Shown: positions 17,591 to 25,694 of the stretch, in pieces
How the letters are laid out: each line of letters starts with the position of its first letter
Position numbering within the stretch: the first letter of the stretch is position 1
From: an uncultured Phocaeicola sp.
GTDB taxonomy: Bacteria > Bacteroidota > Bacteroidia > Bacteroidales > Bacteroidaceae
Direction of reading: 5' to 3'
Length of the DNA stretch: 36,614 nucleotides
NCBI GenBank assembly: GCA_944320885.1
Contig: CALUJE010000027.1
Location: forward strand, 1 to 36,614
The notes under the pieces: generated by a model
What the model saw: only the letters and a program-made list of their open reading frames with translations
Told to the model about the DNA's origin: nothing
Database searches by the model: none
Translations under genes and position numbers: made by a program

Positions 17591-17727
17591 ACTTTTATGT
17601 TTTTATAGGTGTGGGCATCGGGGTATTCCCTTTGCTAAGATAGTGCAAAGGAAAAATTATATTCTGAAATAAAGTTGAAAAATAAGAAATATTTATGACT
17701 TTATGCCCGCCTTGTGACATTCCTTCC

Positions 17728-17735
17728 TATCTTTG
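17728..17735 (+). promoter_or_regulatory. -7 box before the small exported protein gene
   Basis: TATCTTTG is a perfect TAnnTTTG match. No clear TTTG lies 19-21 bp upstream, so an activator may be needed. Predicted start near 17742, giving a leader of about 24 nt that ends in a strong ribosome binding site. Confidence 0.6.
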
Positions 17736-17765
17736 TTTGAAAATAATTTTAAGAAGGAGGAAAAA

Positions 17766-18305
17766 ATGAAGAAGTGGTTACTTATGGCACTGATGGCCGT
17801 AGGCGTAATGTCGGCCAGTGCGCAATCGGTTGTATATGACCAGACGAGTTCAAATGGTGTGCGCACTCTTATTTGCGAAGGCGTGAATACCGGAGCATCG
17901 GGCGATGTGGATATCAATATAGGCTTGGCCGGATTTAATTATGACGGCACCATACTTTATTCGCTGGCCGTAGTAGTAGGCTCGGGTAGTGAAATCGTAT
18001 TGCCCTCGGGAAGCAAGTGTATTCTTACGCTGAGCAACGGAAAGAAGTATGAGTGTGAAACGGTTTCCGGAGGTACGGCCGTATTGCAGAACATGGATGT
18101 GCAGATGGACCGTGTGTATCAGTCATACCAGCGCTTTGCCTATTATAACATCAAGAAATCGGCATTGAAAAAGATGGATAAGGGTGTGGCACGTCTCGAA
18201 ATCCAGATGCAACCCCGTAATTACGTGGTAACTTTCAATCAGGATATCTTGGGAAATCTGCTTTACTCTTCGATGGAAGTGATAAAGACCGCCTTTGACG
18301 ACTGA
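17766..18305 (+). CDS. Small exported protein, function unknown
   Basis: A 179-residue protein with a clean signal peptide MKKWLLMALMAVGVMSASA, cleaved before Gln. The frame is open 11 codons further up, but the start at 17766 is chosen because it begins the signal peptide and is preceded by AAGGAGG at 8-10 bases, a strong Shine-Dalgarno that is unusual in Bacteroidetes; the upstream ATG (17733) lies inside the -7 promoter box region. The mature part is beta-rich in appearance, with a Cys pair (CILTLSNGKKYEC). I do not recognise a family. Divergent from the response regulator gene; ends in an intrinsic terminator. Confidence 0.8.
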   Translation: MKKWLLMALMAVGVMSASAQSVVYDQTSSNGVRTLICEGVNTGASGDVDINIGLAGFNYDGTILYSLAVVVGSGSEIVLPSGSKCILTLSNGKKYECETVSGGTAVLQNMDVQMDRVYQSYQRFAYYNIKKSALKKMDKGVARLEIQMQPRNYVVTFNQDILGNLLYSSMEVIKTAFDD

Positions 18306-18330
18306 TTCGGACCGGACGATAAACGAAAGA

Positions 18331-18371
18331 CGCGAAACGATGGTAATGTGAACATCGTTTCGCGTTTTTTT
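18331..18371 (+). terminator. Intrinsic terminator of the small exported protein gene
   Basis: CGCGAAACGATG (18331-18342) pairs perfectly with CATCGTTTCGCG (18353-18364) and is followed by seven T. Confidence 0.95.
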
Positions 18372-18501
18372 ATTGTTTGTCAGGCTTCTCCAATCTTTGT
18401 ATATCATTGACAGAATGGTATAAAAAACTTAAATAATACCCCGTCATAAGGGTTTAACATTTAACAAAAGTTGTTTGTTTTTTCTCATTCATGAAAACCG
18501 T

Positions 18502-18509
18502 TATCTTTG
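18502..18509 (+). promoter_or_regulatory. -7 box of the ABC-F/M13 peptidase unit
   Basis: TATCTTTG matches TAnnTTTG. TTTG at 18474-18477 is 24 bp upstream, a little far for a standard -33 box. Predicted start near 18516 leaves a leader of about 22 nt before the GTG start. Confidence 0.6.
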
Positions 18510-18538
18510 TGGAGAAATAATTAAATTATTTAAAGAAG

Positions 18539-20494
18539 GTGATTTCAGTAGAGAATTTGAAAGTAGAGTTCGGTGTAACCCCTTTGTTCGACGGGGTTTC
18601 TTATGTCATTAACAAGAAAGACCGTATCGCCCTGGTGGGAAAGAACGGTGCCGGAAAATCTACCATGTTGAAAATATTGGCCGGCTTGCAACACCCTACT
18701 TCGGGAGTGGTAGCCATGCCTAAAGATATAACCGTAGGATATCTTCCTCAGGTGATGATTTTAAGTGATCAGTGTACGGTTATGGAAGAAACGGAAAAAG
18801 CTTTTGAACACATTGCCGAAATGCAGGCAAGGCTTGAACGTATGAACCAGGAACTGGCCGACCGTACCGATTACGATTCGGATGATTATCAGCAGCTGAT
18901 AGAAAAATTTACGCATGAAAACGAACGCTTCCTGATGATGGGAGGAACCAATTATCATGCCGAAATAGAACGTACGCTACAGGGATTGGGATTCAACCGG
19001 AGCGATTTCGACCGCCCCACCTCTGAGTTTAGCGGAGGATGGCGTATGCGTATCGAGCTGGCCAAACTCTTGCTCCGCAAGCCCGATGTGCTCTTGCTCG
19101 ATGAGCCCACCAACCATCTGGATATAGAGAGTATCCAGTGGCTTGAGACCTTCCTCTCAACCCGTTGTAATGCCGTGGTTCTGGTAAGTCACGACCGTGC
19201 GTTTATAAATAACGTTACTACCCGTACCATTGAGATTTCATGCGGACGCATATATGACTATAAGGTGCCTTACGACGAGTTTGTGAAGCTCCGTAAAGAA
19301 CGCAGGGAGCAGCAGCTTCGTGCTTACGAAAACCAGCAAAAACAGATACAGGATACCGAAGACTTCATAGAGCGCTTCCGCTATAAGGCTACAAAAGCCG
19401 TACAGGTGCAGAGCCGCATCAAGCAGCTGGAGAAGATTGTGCCCGTGGAAATTGATGAGGAAGACAATGCCTCGCTTCATCTGAAGTTCCCGCCCGCATC
19501 GCGTAGCGGAAATTATCCGGTGATATGCGACGACGTGCGCAAGGCATACGGAGAGCATGTGGTGTTCGAGCATGTGACGCTTACCATCAACCGGGGTGAG
19601 AAGGTGGCTTTTGTAGGAAAGAACGGTGAGGGAAAATCTACGCTGGTCAAATGCATTATGGGAGAAATCCCTTTCGACGGAAAACTTACCATCGGGCATA
19701 ACGTACAGATTGGATACTTCGCCCAGAATCAGGCCCAGTTGCTCGACGAGAATCTGACCGTTTTCGATACGATAGACCGCGTGGCGGTAGGAGACGTCCG
19801 TCTGAAGATACGCGACATTCTCGGAGCTTTCATGTTTGGAGGAGAAGCATCCGACAAGAAGGTGAAAGTGCTCTCGGGAGGTGAACGGAGCCGTTTGGCC
19901 ATGATAAAGCTTCTGCTTGAACCGGTAAACTTCCTGATTCTCGATGAGCCGACCAATCACCTCGATATGCGCTCGAAGGATGTATTGAAGGATGCCATAC
20001 GTGATTTTGACGGAACGGTGATTGTGGTAAGTCATGACCGTGAGTTCCTTGACGGACTGGTAACCAAGGTGTATGAGTTCGGAGGCGGTGAAGTAAAAGA
20101 ACATCTGGGCGGAATCTATGATTTCCTTCAGAAAAAGAAAATAGAATCGCTCAATGAGCTTCAGACTTCAAACCGTACGCTGGCTTCGGCTACAGACCGC
20201 GCAAAGACGGAAACGGCTCAGCCTTCGGAATCAAAATTGAGTTATGAAGCCCAAAAGGAACTGGCCAAGAAAATACGCAAGGTAGAGAAGTGTGTTTCTG
20301 ATTGCGAGGCACGCATTGAGCAGATTGAAGCCGAAATAGCCGCGCTGGAAGAAAAGATGACTACTCCCGAAGGTGCTTCAGACATGGCTCTTTACGAACA
20401 GCATGCCGGTAAGAAGAAAGAACTGGATGCCGTCGTAAACGAGTGGGAAGCGGCATCGATGGAGTTGGATGAACTGAAAAATCAAACTAATTAA
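18539..20494 (+). CDS. ABC-F family ATPase (second copy type, YheS/EttA-like)
   Basis: A 651-residue soluble protein with tandem ABC domains: Walker A GKNGAGKST (about 36-44) with signature FSGGW, and Walker A GKNGEGKST (about 356) with signature LSGGE; both LLDEPTNHLD/LILDEPTNHLD Walker B motifs are intact. A charged C-terminal coiled coil (about 570-651) follows. It starts with GTG (MISVENLKVEFG), preceded by AAAGAAG; no ATG fits the conserved N-terminus. It differs clearly from the ABC-F at 9632, so it is a separate subfamily. Followed after 13 bases by the M13 peptidase, probably one transcript. The role is ribosome-linked by family; specifics unknown. Confidence 0.9.
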   Translation: MISVENLKVEFGVTPLFDGVSYVINKKDRIALVGKNGAGKSTMLKILAGLQHPTSGVVAMPKDITVGYLPQVMILSDQCTVMEETEKAFEHIAEMQARLERMNQELADRTDYDSDDYQQLIEKFTHENERFLMMGGTNYHAEIERTLQGLGFNRSDFDRPTSEFSGGWRMRIELAKLLLRKPDVLLLDEPTNHLDIESIQWLETFLSTRCNAVVLVSHDRAFINNVTTRTIEISCGRIYDYKVPYDEFVKLRKERREQQLRAYENQQKQIQDTEDFIERFRYKATKAVQVQSRIKQLEKIVPVEIDEEDNASLHLKFPPASRSGNYPVICDDVRKAYGEHVVFEHVTLTINRGEKVAFVGKNGEGKSTLVKCIMGEIPFDGKLTIGHNVQIGYFAQNQAQLLDENLTVFDTIDRVAVGDVRLKIRDILGAFMFGGEASDKKVKVLSGGERSRLAMIKLLLEPVNFLILDEPTNHLDMRSKDVLKDAIRDFDGTVIVVSHDREFLDGLVTKVYEFGGGEVKEHLGGIYDFLQKKKIESLNELQTSNRTLASATDRAKTETAQPSESKLSYEAQKELAKKIRKVEKCVSDCEARIEQIEAEIAALEEKMTTPEGASDMALYEQHAGKKKELDAVVNEWEAASMELDELKNQTN

Positions 20495-20507
20495 TAGTAC
20501 ATATGTT

Positions 20508-22544
20508 ATGAAGATTAAAAACTACTTACCTCTTGTAACACTGGCAATGATGACTCTTGCCGGATGTAATGGAAAGCCGACGATGACCTCAGGGTTGAAT
20601 CTGGCAAACATGGATACTACGGCCGCACCGGGTACGGACTTCTATCAGTATGCTTGCGGCGGATGGATCAAGGCGCATCCTCTGACTGATGAGTATGCCC
20701 GTTTTGGAACTTTTGACCAATTGGGAGAGAATAACCGGAAACAACTTCATGACCTGATTGTAGGACTGGCTTCAGAAGAACATGATCCGGGTACCATCGA
20801 ACAGAAAATAGGCGACCTCTACAATATCGTAATGGACTCTGTACGTTTGAATAACGAAGGCTTTGAGCCGGTACGTACGGATATGGATGCCATACGTCTG
20901 TTGAATGACAAGAGTCAGATTCTTCCTTTGGTTGACTTGATGATGATGAAAGGTGTTCCGTGTTATTTTGGTACCTATGTAAGTACGGATATGATGGATA
21001 GCAAGTCGAATATCGTGGGCTTGTGCCAGGGTGGAATTACGTTGGGTGAGAAAGAGTATTATCTTGATAATGATGATAACACTAAAGCTATTCGTGAGAA
21101 GTACAAGGAATATATCGTAAATATGTTCAAACTCTTTGGTGTTGACGAATTCCATGCAAACTGGAATATGGAGGCCGTGATGGAGATTGAAACCCGTTTG
21201 GCCAAAGTAGCCTTGAGTGCCGTAGAATTGCGTAATCCGATGAACAGCTATCATAAGATGACTCTGGATGAGCTGAAGAAAGAAGTTCCAACCATCAATT
21301 GGGACGCACACTTCAATGCTTTGGGCATTACCGGTTTGAAAGAACTGAGTCTTGACCATCCGGCAGCTATCAAGGAGGCGGCCAAGATTATCGATGAAGT
21401 GGATATTGACAAGCAAAAAGCTTATATGACATGGCATCTGATTAATGAAGCCGGAGGTTATCTGAGTGATGATATCCGTGCCGAAAGCTTTAACTTCTTC
21501 GGACGTGTGATGTCTGGACGTCAGCAGGAATCTCCACGTTGGAAACGTGCCGTAAGTGCGGTCAATTCTTTCCTTGGCGAAGCGGTAGGACAAATGTATG
21601 TTAAGCAATATTTCCCCGCTGAGGCAAAAGACCGTATGGTTGCTTTGGTAAAGAATCTTCAGGGAGCCTTGAAAGAACGTATCCAGGAACAAGACTGGAT
21701 GAGCGATTCTACCAAGCAGAAGGCTATCGAAAAGCTGGATGCCTTTTATGTTAAGGTGGGTTATCCCGACAAGTGGACCGATTATACAGACCTGATTATT
21801 GATAAGGAAGCCAGCTATTGGGTAAACGCACAGAGAGCTTCGGCTTTTGCATGGAGAAAGATGGTTGCCGACAACTATAACAAACCGGTAGACAGAGACA
21901 AATGGCAGATGACTCCTCAAACCGTCAATGCTTATTATAACCCGACTACCAACGAAATCTGTTTCCCGGCAGGTATTCTGCAACCGCCGTTCTTTGATAT
22001 GAATGCTGATGATGCGTTTAATTATGGTGCTATCGGTGTGGTTATCGGTCATGAAATGACTCACGGATTTGATGACCAGGGACGTCAGTTCAATAAAGAC
22101 GGTAATTTTGCCGACTGGTGGGGAGCCGAAGATGCTGAGAAGTTCAAGACACGTACACAGGTTATGGTCGACTTCTTCAACAATATCAACGTATTGCCCG
22201 ATTTGAAAGCAAACGGTCAGCTTACTTTGGGTGAGAATATCGCCGATCACGGAGGTTTGAATATTGCATTCCAGGCATTCAAGAATGCTACCAAGGATGC
22301 ACCTCTGGGAGTAGTTGACGGATTCACTCCGGAACAACGTTTCTTCCTGGCTTATTCTAACGTTTGGGCTTCGAATATCCGTGATGAGGAAATCCGTAAC
22401 CTGACCAAGAGTGACCCTCACTCATTGGGACGCTGGCGTGTAAACGGTGCACTTCCGCATATCGATGCATGGTATGAGGCATTTAACATTACAGAAAATG
22501 ACCCGTTGTTTATCCCGAAAGATAAACGCTTGAATATCTGGTAA
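20508..22544 (+). CDS. M13 family (neprilysin/PepO-like) zinc metallopeptidase, lipoprotein
   Basis: A 678-residue lipoprotein: signal peptide with lipobox LAGC (Cys20). The mature part begins with the M13 N-terminal signature (TDFYQYACGGWIKAHPL). Catalytic features are VNAYYNP, zinc motif HEMTH (515-519) with second-shell D in GFDDQGRQF, third ligand Glu576 in ENIADHGG, and the C-terminal DPHSLGRWRVNG. All catalytic residues are present and the length is normal. It should cleave small peptides at the periplasmic or outer-membrane face. It is 13 bases after the ABC-F gene and closed by strong hairpins. No sign of transfer. Confidence 0.96.
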   Translation: MKIKNYLPLVTLAMMTLAGCNGKPTMTSGLNLANMDTTAAPGTDFYQYACGGWIKAHPLTDEYARFGTFDQLGENNRKQLHDLIVGLASEEHDPGTIEQKIGDLYNIVMDSVRLNNEGFEPVRTDMDAIRLLNDKSQILPLVDLMMMKGVPCYFGTYVSTDMMDSKSNIVGLCQGGITLGEKEYYLDNDDNTKAIREKYKEYIVNMFKLFGVDEFHANWNMEAVMEIETRLAKVALSAVELRNPMNSYHKMTLDELKKEVPTINWDAHFNALGITGLKELSLDHPAAIKEAAKIIDEVDIDKQKAYMTWHLINEAGGYLSDDIRAESFNFFGRVMSGRQQESPRWKRAVSAVNSFLGEAVGQMYVKQYFPAEAKDRMVALVKNLQGALKERIQEQDWMSDSTKQKAIEKLDAFYVKVGYPDKWTDYTDLIIDKEASYWVNAQRASAFAWRKMVADNYNKPVDRDKWQMTPQTVNAYYNPTTNEICFPAGILQPPFFDMNADDAFNYGAIGVVIGHEMTHGFDDQGRQFNKDGNFADWWGAEDAEKFKTRTQVMVDFFNNINVLPDLKANGQLTLGENIADHGGLNIAFQAFKNATKDAPLGVVDGFTPEQRFFLAYSNVWASNIRDEEIRNLTKSDPHSLGRWRVNGALPHIDAWYEAFNITENDPLFIPKDKRLNIW

Positions 22545-22570
22545 GACAGAAAGGATATTATACAGGCAAA

Positions 22571-22656
22571 AAAAGGACGTGTGCTTTTTTAAAAAGTACA
22601 CGTCCTTTCTTGTAAAAGCACACGTGCTCTTGTCGGAAAGCACACGTGCTTTTTAT
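22571..22656 (+). terminator. Double terminator with repeated CACGTG-core hairpins
   Basis: First hairpin: AAAGGACGTG with CACGTCCTTT plus an inner T5/A5 stem (about 22572-22607). Second part: AAAGCACACGTGCT occurs at 22614-22627 and again from 22637, the latter forming AAGCAC-AC-GTGCTT followed by TTTT. The two units share the nearly palindromic core, as if the terminator had duplicated. Confidence 0.85.
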
Positions 22657-22715
22657 TATATGTATTTGCTTATGGGAATTTGTGAACCTTCATGCTGAAT
22701 ATGTTGTTTTTATCC

Positions 22716-22723
22716 TATCTTTG
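22716..22723 (+). promoter_or_regulatory. -7 box of the small membrane protein gene
   Basis: TATCTTTG, a perfect TAnnTTTG, ends 18 bases before the ATG at 22742. No good -33 box at the usual distance. Confidence 0.55.
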
Positions 22724-22741
22724 CATCCATAATATTTACGC

Positions 22742-23002
22742 ATGAAGACATTGGTTCAGAACATAAAACTTTGGTTGGGGACGTTATCATTCAAGACGGG
22801 GGTAATCGTTCTGGTGTTATGTATTCCTTTTTATATTCTGTCTTTTGCCCAGATGCTGCTTCCTTTCAGCGTGGAGGTGAAAGGTACGTTATGGTTTGTA
22901 CTTTTCGGACTGGCCAAAACCTTTCAGTATGGCGGGCTGACCATTCTTGGTGCGGAAGGCATAAAGATTCTGAAACAAAGGCTGAAGCGCCGGAAAGGAT
23001 AG
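22742..23002 (+). CDS. Small inner-membrane protein, function unknown
   Basis: An 86-residue protein with two hydrophobic segments (about 18-38 and 48-68) and a very basic C-terminus (KQRLKRRKG), which by the positive-inside rule puts the tail in the cytoplasm. It has its own -7 box and follows a terminator, so it is an independent gene, convergent with the TPR kinase gene 34 bases away. An overlapping frame (22771-23025) lacks any protein-like character. No family recognised. Confidence 0.7.
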   Translation: MKTLVQNIKLWLGTLSFKTGVIVLVLCIPFYILSFAQMLLPFSVEVKGTLWFVLFGLAKTFQYGGLTILGAEGIKILKQRLKRRKG

Positions 23003-23036
23003 AAAAATCCAATCCGGAATCTTAGGCAACTCATGC

Positions 23037-24587
23037 TTATCCGTATATTTCAAGGATAAAACGTGCTCCTTTCTTGTAAGTAGTGTCCAGTTTTAAACTT
23101 CCCTTCATCTTTACGGCTTTCAATGCACAGATAGGAAGTCCCAACAAGTCACCTTCTGCCATATTGTTTATCGGTTTGAAAGGAATAAACAAATCTTTTT
23201 GCAGTCCTTCGGCAATTCCCGTTCCGGTATCGGTCAGGATAAACTGGTTGATGTGTGCTCCTCTTTTTTTGAATTCAAGCCGGATATGTCCGTTGGTTGT
23301 ATGCTGTGCGGCATTGTAAATCAGGTGCATCAATATGTTTGTCACCTCTTCCTTATTGGCATTTATCCGGAGTTTGGGTACATCTGTAAGAAATTCCACA
23401 CCGGGCTTTAACATCGGTTGGGCCAGGGACGCGATTTGTTCACATAACGTTGTTGTCGTTATTTCCGTAGTGGCATAAGGTTCATTGATACTGTTTTCCA
23501 GAGAGGTAAGTGTCTGTATGTCTTTACTGAACTGTAGCAGTCCGTTTACCTGTTTTTGCAAGTCATTTGTTTCGGCAGGTCCTGTTTTTTCCGCTATACT
23601 CCTGCTTACAGAGGCGGCAATATTGTCAATGGTAGGAGTAATGGTACGTGACAGGTTTTGTATGAAGGTCGTTTTTTCTTCATTAACCTTTTGTATCTCC
23701 TTGAGCTCGTTCCTGATATGTTTGTTGCTGGCTATCAGCCGCATGTATATAATGCAGGCCACAACAATAATTCCCAGCAATATGAAGATGACAACGCTGA
23801 GGAATATTATCATATTCTGCTTGCCGCTTATGGTATCATCCTTATCCTGAATAGTCTGTTGTGCTGCCTGATATTCACGTTTTACCACGTTGAGTTCATC
23901 TTTGGCGGTCAGAGCTTTTTGCTCTTCTTTCCATTTCATGTAGTGTTCATATCCGTTGCTTACCAGATGGACATTATTTACGGCCTTTCCTATTTGTATC
24001 AGCTGCATATAGCAATCACCAGCCTTCTGAAACTCTTCTGTCTTTTTGTATATTTTATTGAGAGATGCCAGAGTCTTGTCTCCCTGTTCTTTTGAGCTGA
24101 ATGCATAGTTATAGGCAGCCTGGGCTATTATGCTTATTCCCTTATCCTGTACATTGCCATTCTGTTCACTAAGCTGTTCGATGATTCCCAGTTGCTGTTT
24201 GGTCTGGTCAGCTCTCTTCAGCTTCATATACATCAGCATCCGTTCAAGAGTTATCTGAATTTTGGCAGATGTGAAATCCTTTTGTTGTGCCTGCTCTGCC
24301 TTGATGACAAAGGCATCCATGCCTCTACAGAGGTCGAAAGCCTCATTGTATAAGTTTTCCATATAGTAGGTGCGGCATGCCTTGACTCCACATTCTATGG
24401 CTTCCTTGCATTTGCCCGATGATGCATATGCTTGATAGGCTTTCAGATAGGAAGTACGTGCCTGTGCATAGTTGTTTGTACTAAAAGCCTTTTCGGCCTG
24501 AGTATATAGGGTTTTGGCCTGTTCCTGACCATAGGAAAAGTTACATATACTGAGAAATAATATGAGGAAGAATGCTTGTATTTTCAT
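23037..24587 (-). CDS. TPR-containing sensor kinase homologue lacking the phospho-accepting His (probable pseudokinase)
   Basis: A 516-residue membrane protein. Signal peptide 1-20 (ending SYG), then a helical TPR-like periplasmic region (about 22-225), coiled coil, membrane segment 258-282, and a kinase-like cytoplasmic part. Where HisKA kinases read SHE-RTP, this protein reads FIQNLSRTITPTI (308-320): the His is Arg314. The ATPase domain is partly kept: N-box LIYNAAQHT (Asn425), DTGTGI (453-458), but the G2 box is degenerate (GDLLGLPI, 479-486). It may bind ATP yet cannot autophosphorylate at the usual place; a regulatory or scaffold role is inference. No response regulator gene adjoins. 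A -7 box lies at 24618-24625. It diverges from the metal-efflux locus. Confidence 0.85.
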   Translation of the reverse strand: MKIQAFFLILFLSICNFSYGQEQAKTLYTQAEKAFSTNNYAQARTSYLKAYQAYASSGKCKEAIECGVKACRTYYMENLYNEAFDLCRGMDAFVIKAEQAQQKDFTSAKIQITLERMLMYMKLKRADQTKQQLGIIEQLSEQNGNVQDKGISIIAQAAYNYAFSSKEQGDKTLASLNKIYKKTEEFQKAGDCYMQLIQIGKAVNNVHLVSNGYEHYMKWKEEQKALTAKDELNVVKREYQAAQQTIQDKDDTISGKQNMIIFLSVVIFILLGIIVVACIIYMRLIASNKHIRNELKEIQKVNEEKTTFIQNLSRTITPTIDNIAASVSRSIAEKTGPAETNDLQKQVNGLLQFSKDIQTLTSLENSINEPYATTEITTTTLCEQIASLAQPMLKPGVEFLTDVPKLRINANKEEVTNILMHLIYNAAQHTTNGHIRLEFKKRGAHINQFILTDTGTGIAEGLQKDLFIPFKPINNMAEGDLLGLPICALKAVKMKGSLKLDTTYKKGARFILEIYG

Positions 24588-24617
24588 GCTGTTAAAATAT
24601 ATAAATGACTGATTTTA

Positions 24618-24625
24618 CAAAGTTA
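24618..24625 (-). promoter_or_regulatory. -7 box of the TPR kinase-like gene
   Basis: Minus-strand TAACTTTG matches TAnnTTTG, 30 bases before the ATG at 24587. The -33 position is not conserved. Confidence 0.5.
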
Positions 24626-24818
24626 GTGAATATTTATTTTTTATCCAGTCTTATATAAGACTATTATGTGAATAAATATAATGAAAAGTGACTTTTCTGT
24701 AAATAAAGGGTATATATGATTATAATATGACACCTGTAAGTGATTATAAAAGAAAACTACAATTGATAAAAATATTAAAAAATGAAAGATTGATTATATG
24801 TGTGAAAACTTTATCCTA

Positions 24819-24826
24819 TACATTTG
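24819..24826 (+). promoter_or_regulatory. -7 box that fixes the start of the His/Cys-rich protein
   Basis: TACATTTG matches TAnnTTTG. Transcription would start near 24833, downstream of the ATGs at 24727 and 24829 but upstream of the ATG at 24850, which also has TAGGAG at a useful distance. This decides the start of the gene. Confidence 0.6.
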
Positions 24827-24849
24827 CAATGCTTACTAGGAGTATTGTT

Positions 24850-25251
24850 ATGACTGGGAAAAGAAATATAGCATGGACTTTGATATTTGCATGTGTGGTA
24901 ATGCTGCTGGCTGTGGCTTTTCCACATCATCATCATCATGACTTGACTCTTTGTATGCATGCAGACCTGCATACCTGTGGTGCTGATTGTACCAAAGGTG
25001 AACATCATCATCAGCCCTATCAGGAGTGTCAGAACGGTTGTGTCGCATTTTTTCAGTCATCCATGCCACAACCCGCTCATCATATAAATCCCGACTATTC
25101 TTTTTTCGTATATCTGGATTCTCTGAAAGACTGTTTTAGAATCGTTCTATTCGAGAATCATGCAATTGAATACCCCGAAGACCGTCCGGAGCGGTTAATC
25201 AGTCCGGAATGTTGGCATACGGGTGGTTTGCGCGCACCTCCCCAGGCGTAA
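24850..25251 (+). CDS. His/Cys-rich small membrane-anchored protein (DUF6769-like), probable metal binder
   Basis: A 133-residue protein. After MTGKRN comes one hydrophobic segment (about 7-23) ending in AFPHHHHHD, then Cys/His clusters (LCMHADLHTCGADCTKGEHHH and ECQNGC). The pattern AFPHHHH near the anchor followed by Cys-x-Cys spacing is that of small Bacteroides proteins that precede RND metal-efflux genes (DUF6769 as I recall). It likely binds Zn, Cu or a similar metal at the periplasmic face and may act as a sensor or chaperone for the downstream efflux system; this is inference. A longer reading from 24727 is rejected because it starts upstream of the promoter. It is 443 bases ahead of the efflux genes. 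Confidence 0.75.
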   Translation: MTGKRNIAWTLIFACVVMLLAVAFPHHHHHDLTLCMHADLHTCGADCTKGEHHHQPYQECQNGCVAFFQSSMPQPAHHINPDYSFFVYLDSLKDCFRIVLFENHAIEYPEDRPERLISPECWHTGGLRAPPQA

Positions 25252-25694
25252 TATGTCGTTTTATTATCATCAGGCTGTTTTTGTCTAGAGAAAAGACCGC
25301 CTTGTATAAAAGCATTCTATCTCAATGCTTTTGATTTCTCTTTTATTAGTTATTATTAATGTATCAATATTGATTCTGAATGGATTGATAAGGTGGTTTC
25401 TGAAGATTTACAATCACTTTATCAGTTTGCAAATGGGTTGCATTGGGAAACAGGTAACTTTGCATCCAGATAATATAATTGATATCAAGTATTATTAGTG
25501 TCTCGTTAAAATCGGGACAACTTAAAGATTTAACCCAAAGGATTCCGGGATAAGTGGATTGGATAGTTTTTTTGACATCATTAGAGTTAGTCTTAATGGC
25601 TGTATCTTAATAATTTCAAACAGATATATTCCTTTCTCTTATTTATGGAAGTATTGACATTTTATTATTTATACTATCAATATAATTATAAATT
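25252..25694 (+). other. Gap before the efflux genes (443 bp): hairpin, promoter candidate, gene remnant
   Basis: A hairpin AAAAGCATT/AATGCTTTT (25308-25332) followed by a T-rich run may end the upstream gene. A -7 match TAACTTTG lies at 25455-25462 and could start the efflux operon with a leader of about 225 nt. No perfect TAnnTTTG lies closer to the adaptor gene. A protein-like fragment at 25360-25498 is described separately. The remaining 190 bases show no gene I can support. Confidence 0.45.
25360..25498 (+). pseudogene. Possible remnant of a decayed gene
   Basis: Without a start codon, frame 25360-25473 reads CINIDSEWIDKVVSEDLQSL then YQFANGLHWETGNF before a stop; the next frame continues HPDNIIDIKYY and stops at 25498. 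The composition is protein-like and one frameshift near 25460 would join both parts. No family identified. It may be chance. Confidence 0.25.

Noticed and set aside
19238..20104. 288-codon minus-strand frame
   Set aside because: Shadow of the second ABC-F gene, which has all ATPase motifs on the plus strand.
20772..22421. Very long (549-codon) open frame on the minus strand
   Set aside because: It lies wholly antisense to the M13 peptidase, whose motifs are complete; the antisense product has no domain character.
22771..23025. 84-codon frame overlapping the small membrane protein
   Set aside because: The overlapping frame at 22742 has a promoter box, clear membrane segments and a basic tail; this one does not.
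24727..24849. Upstream extension of the His/Cys-rich protein
   Set aside because: It starts before a perfect -7 box at 24819-24826; the N-terminal residues do not look like part of the family.
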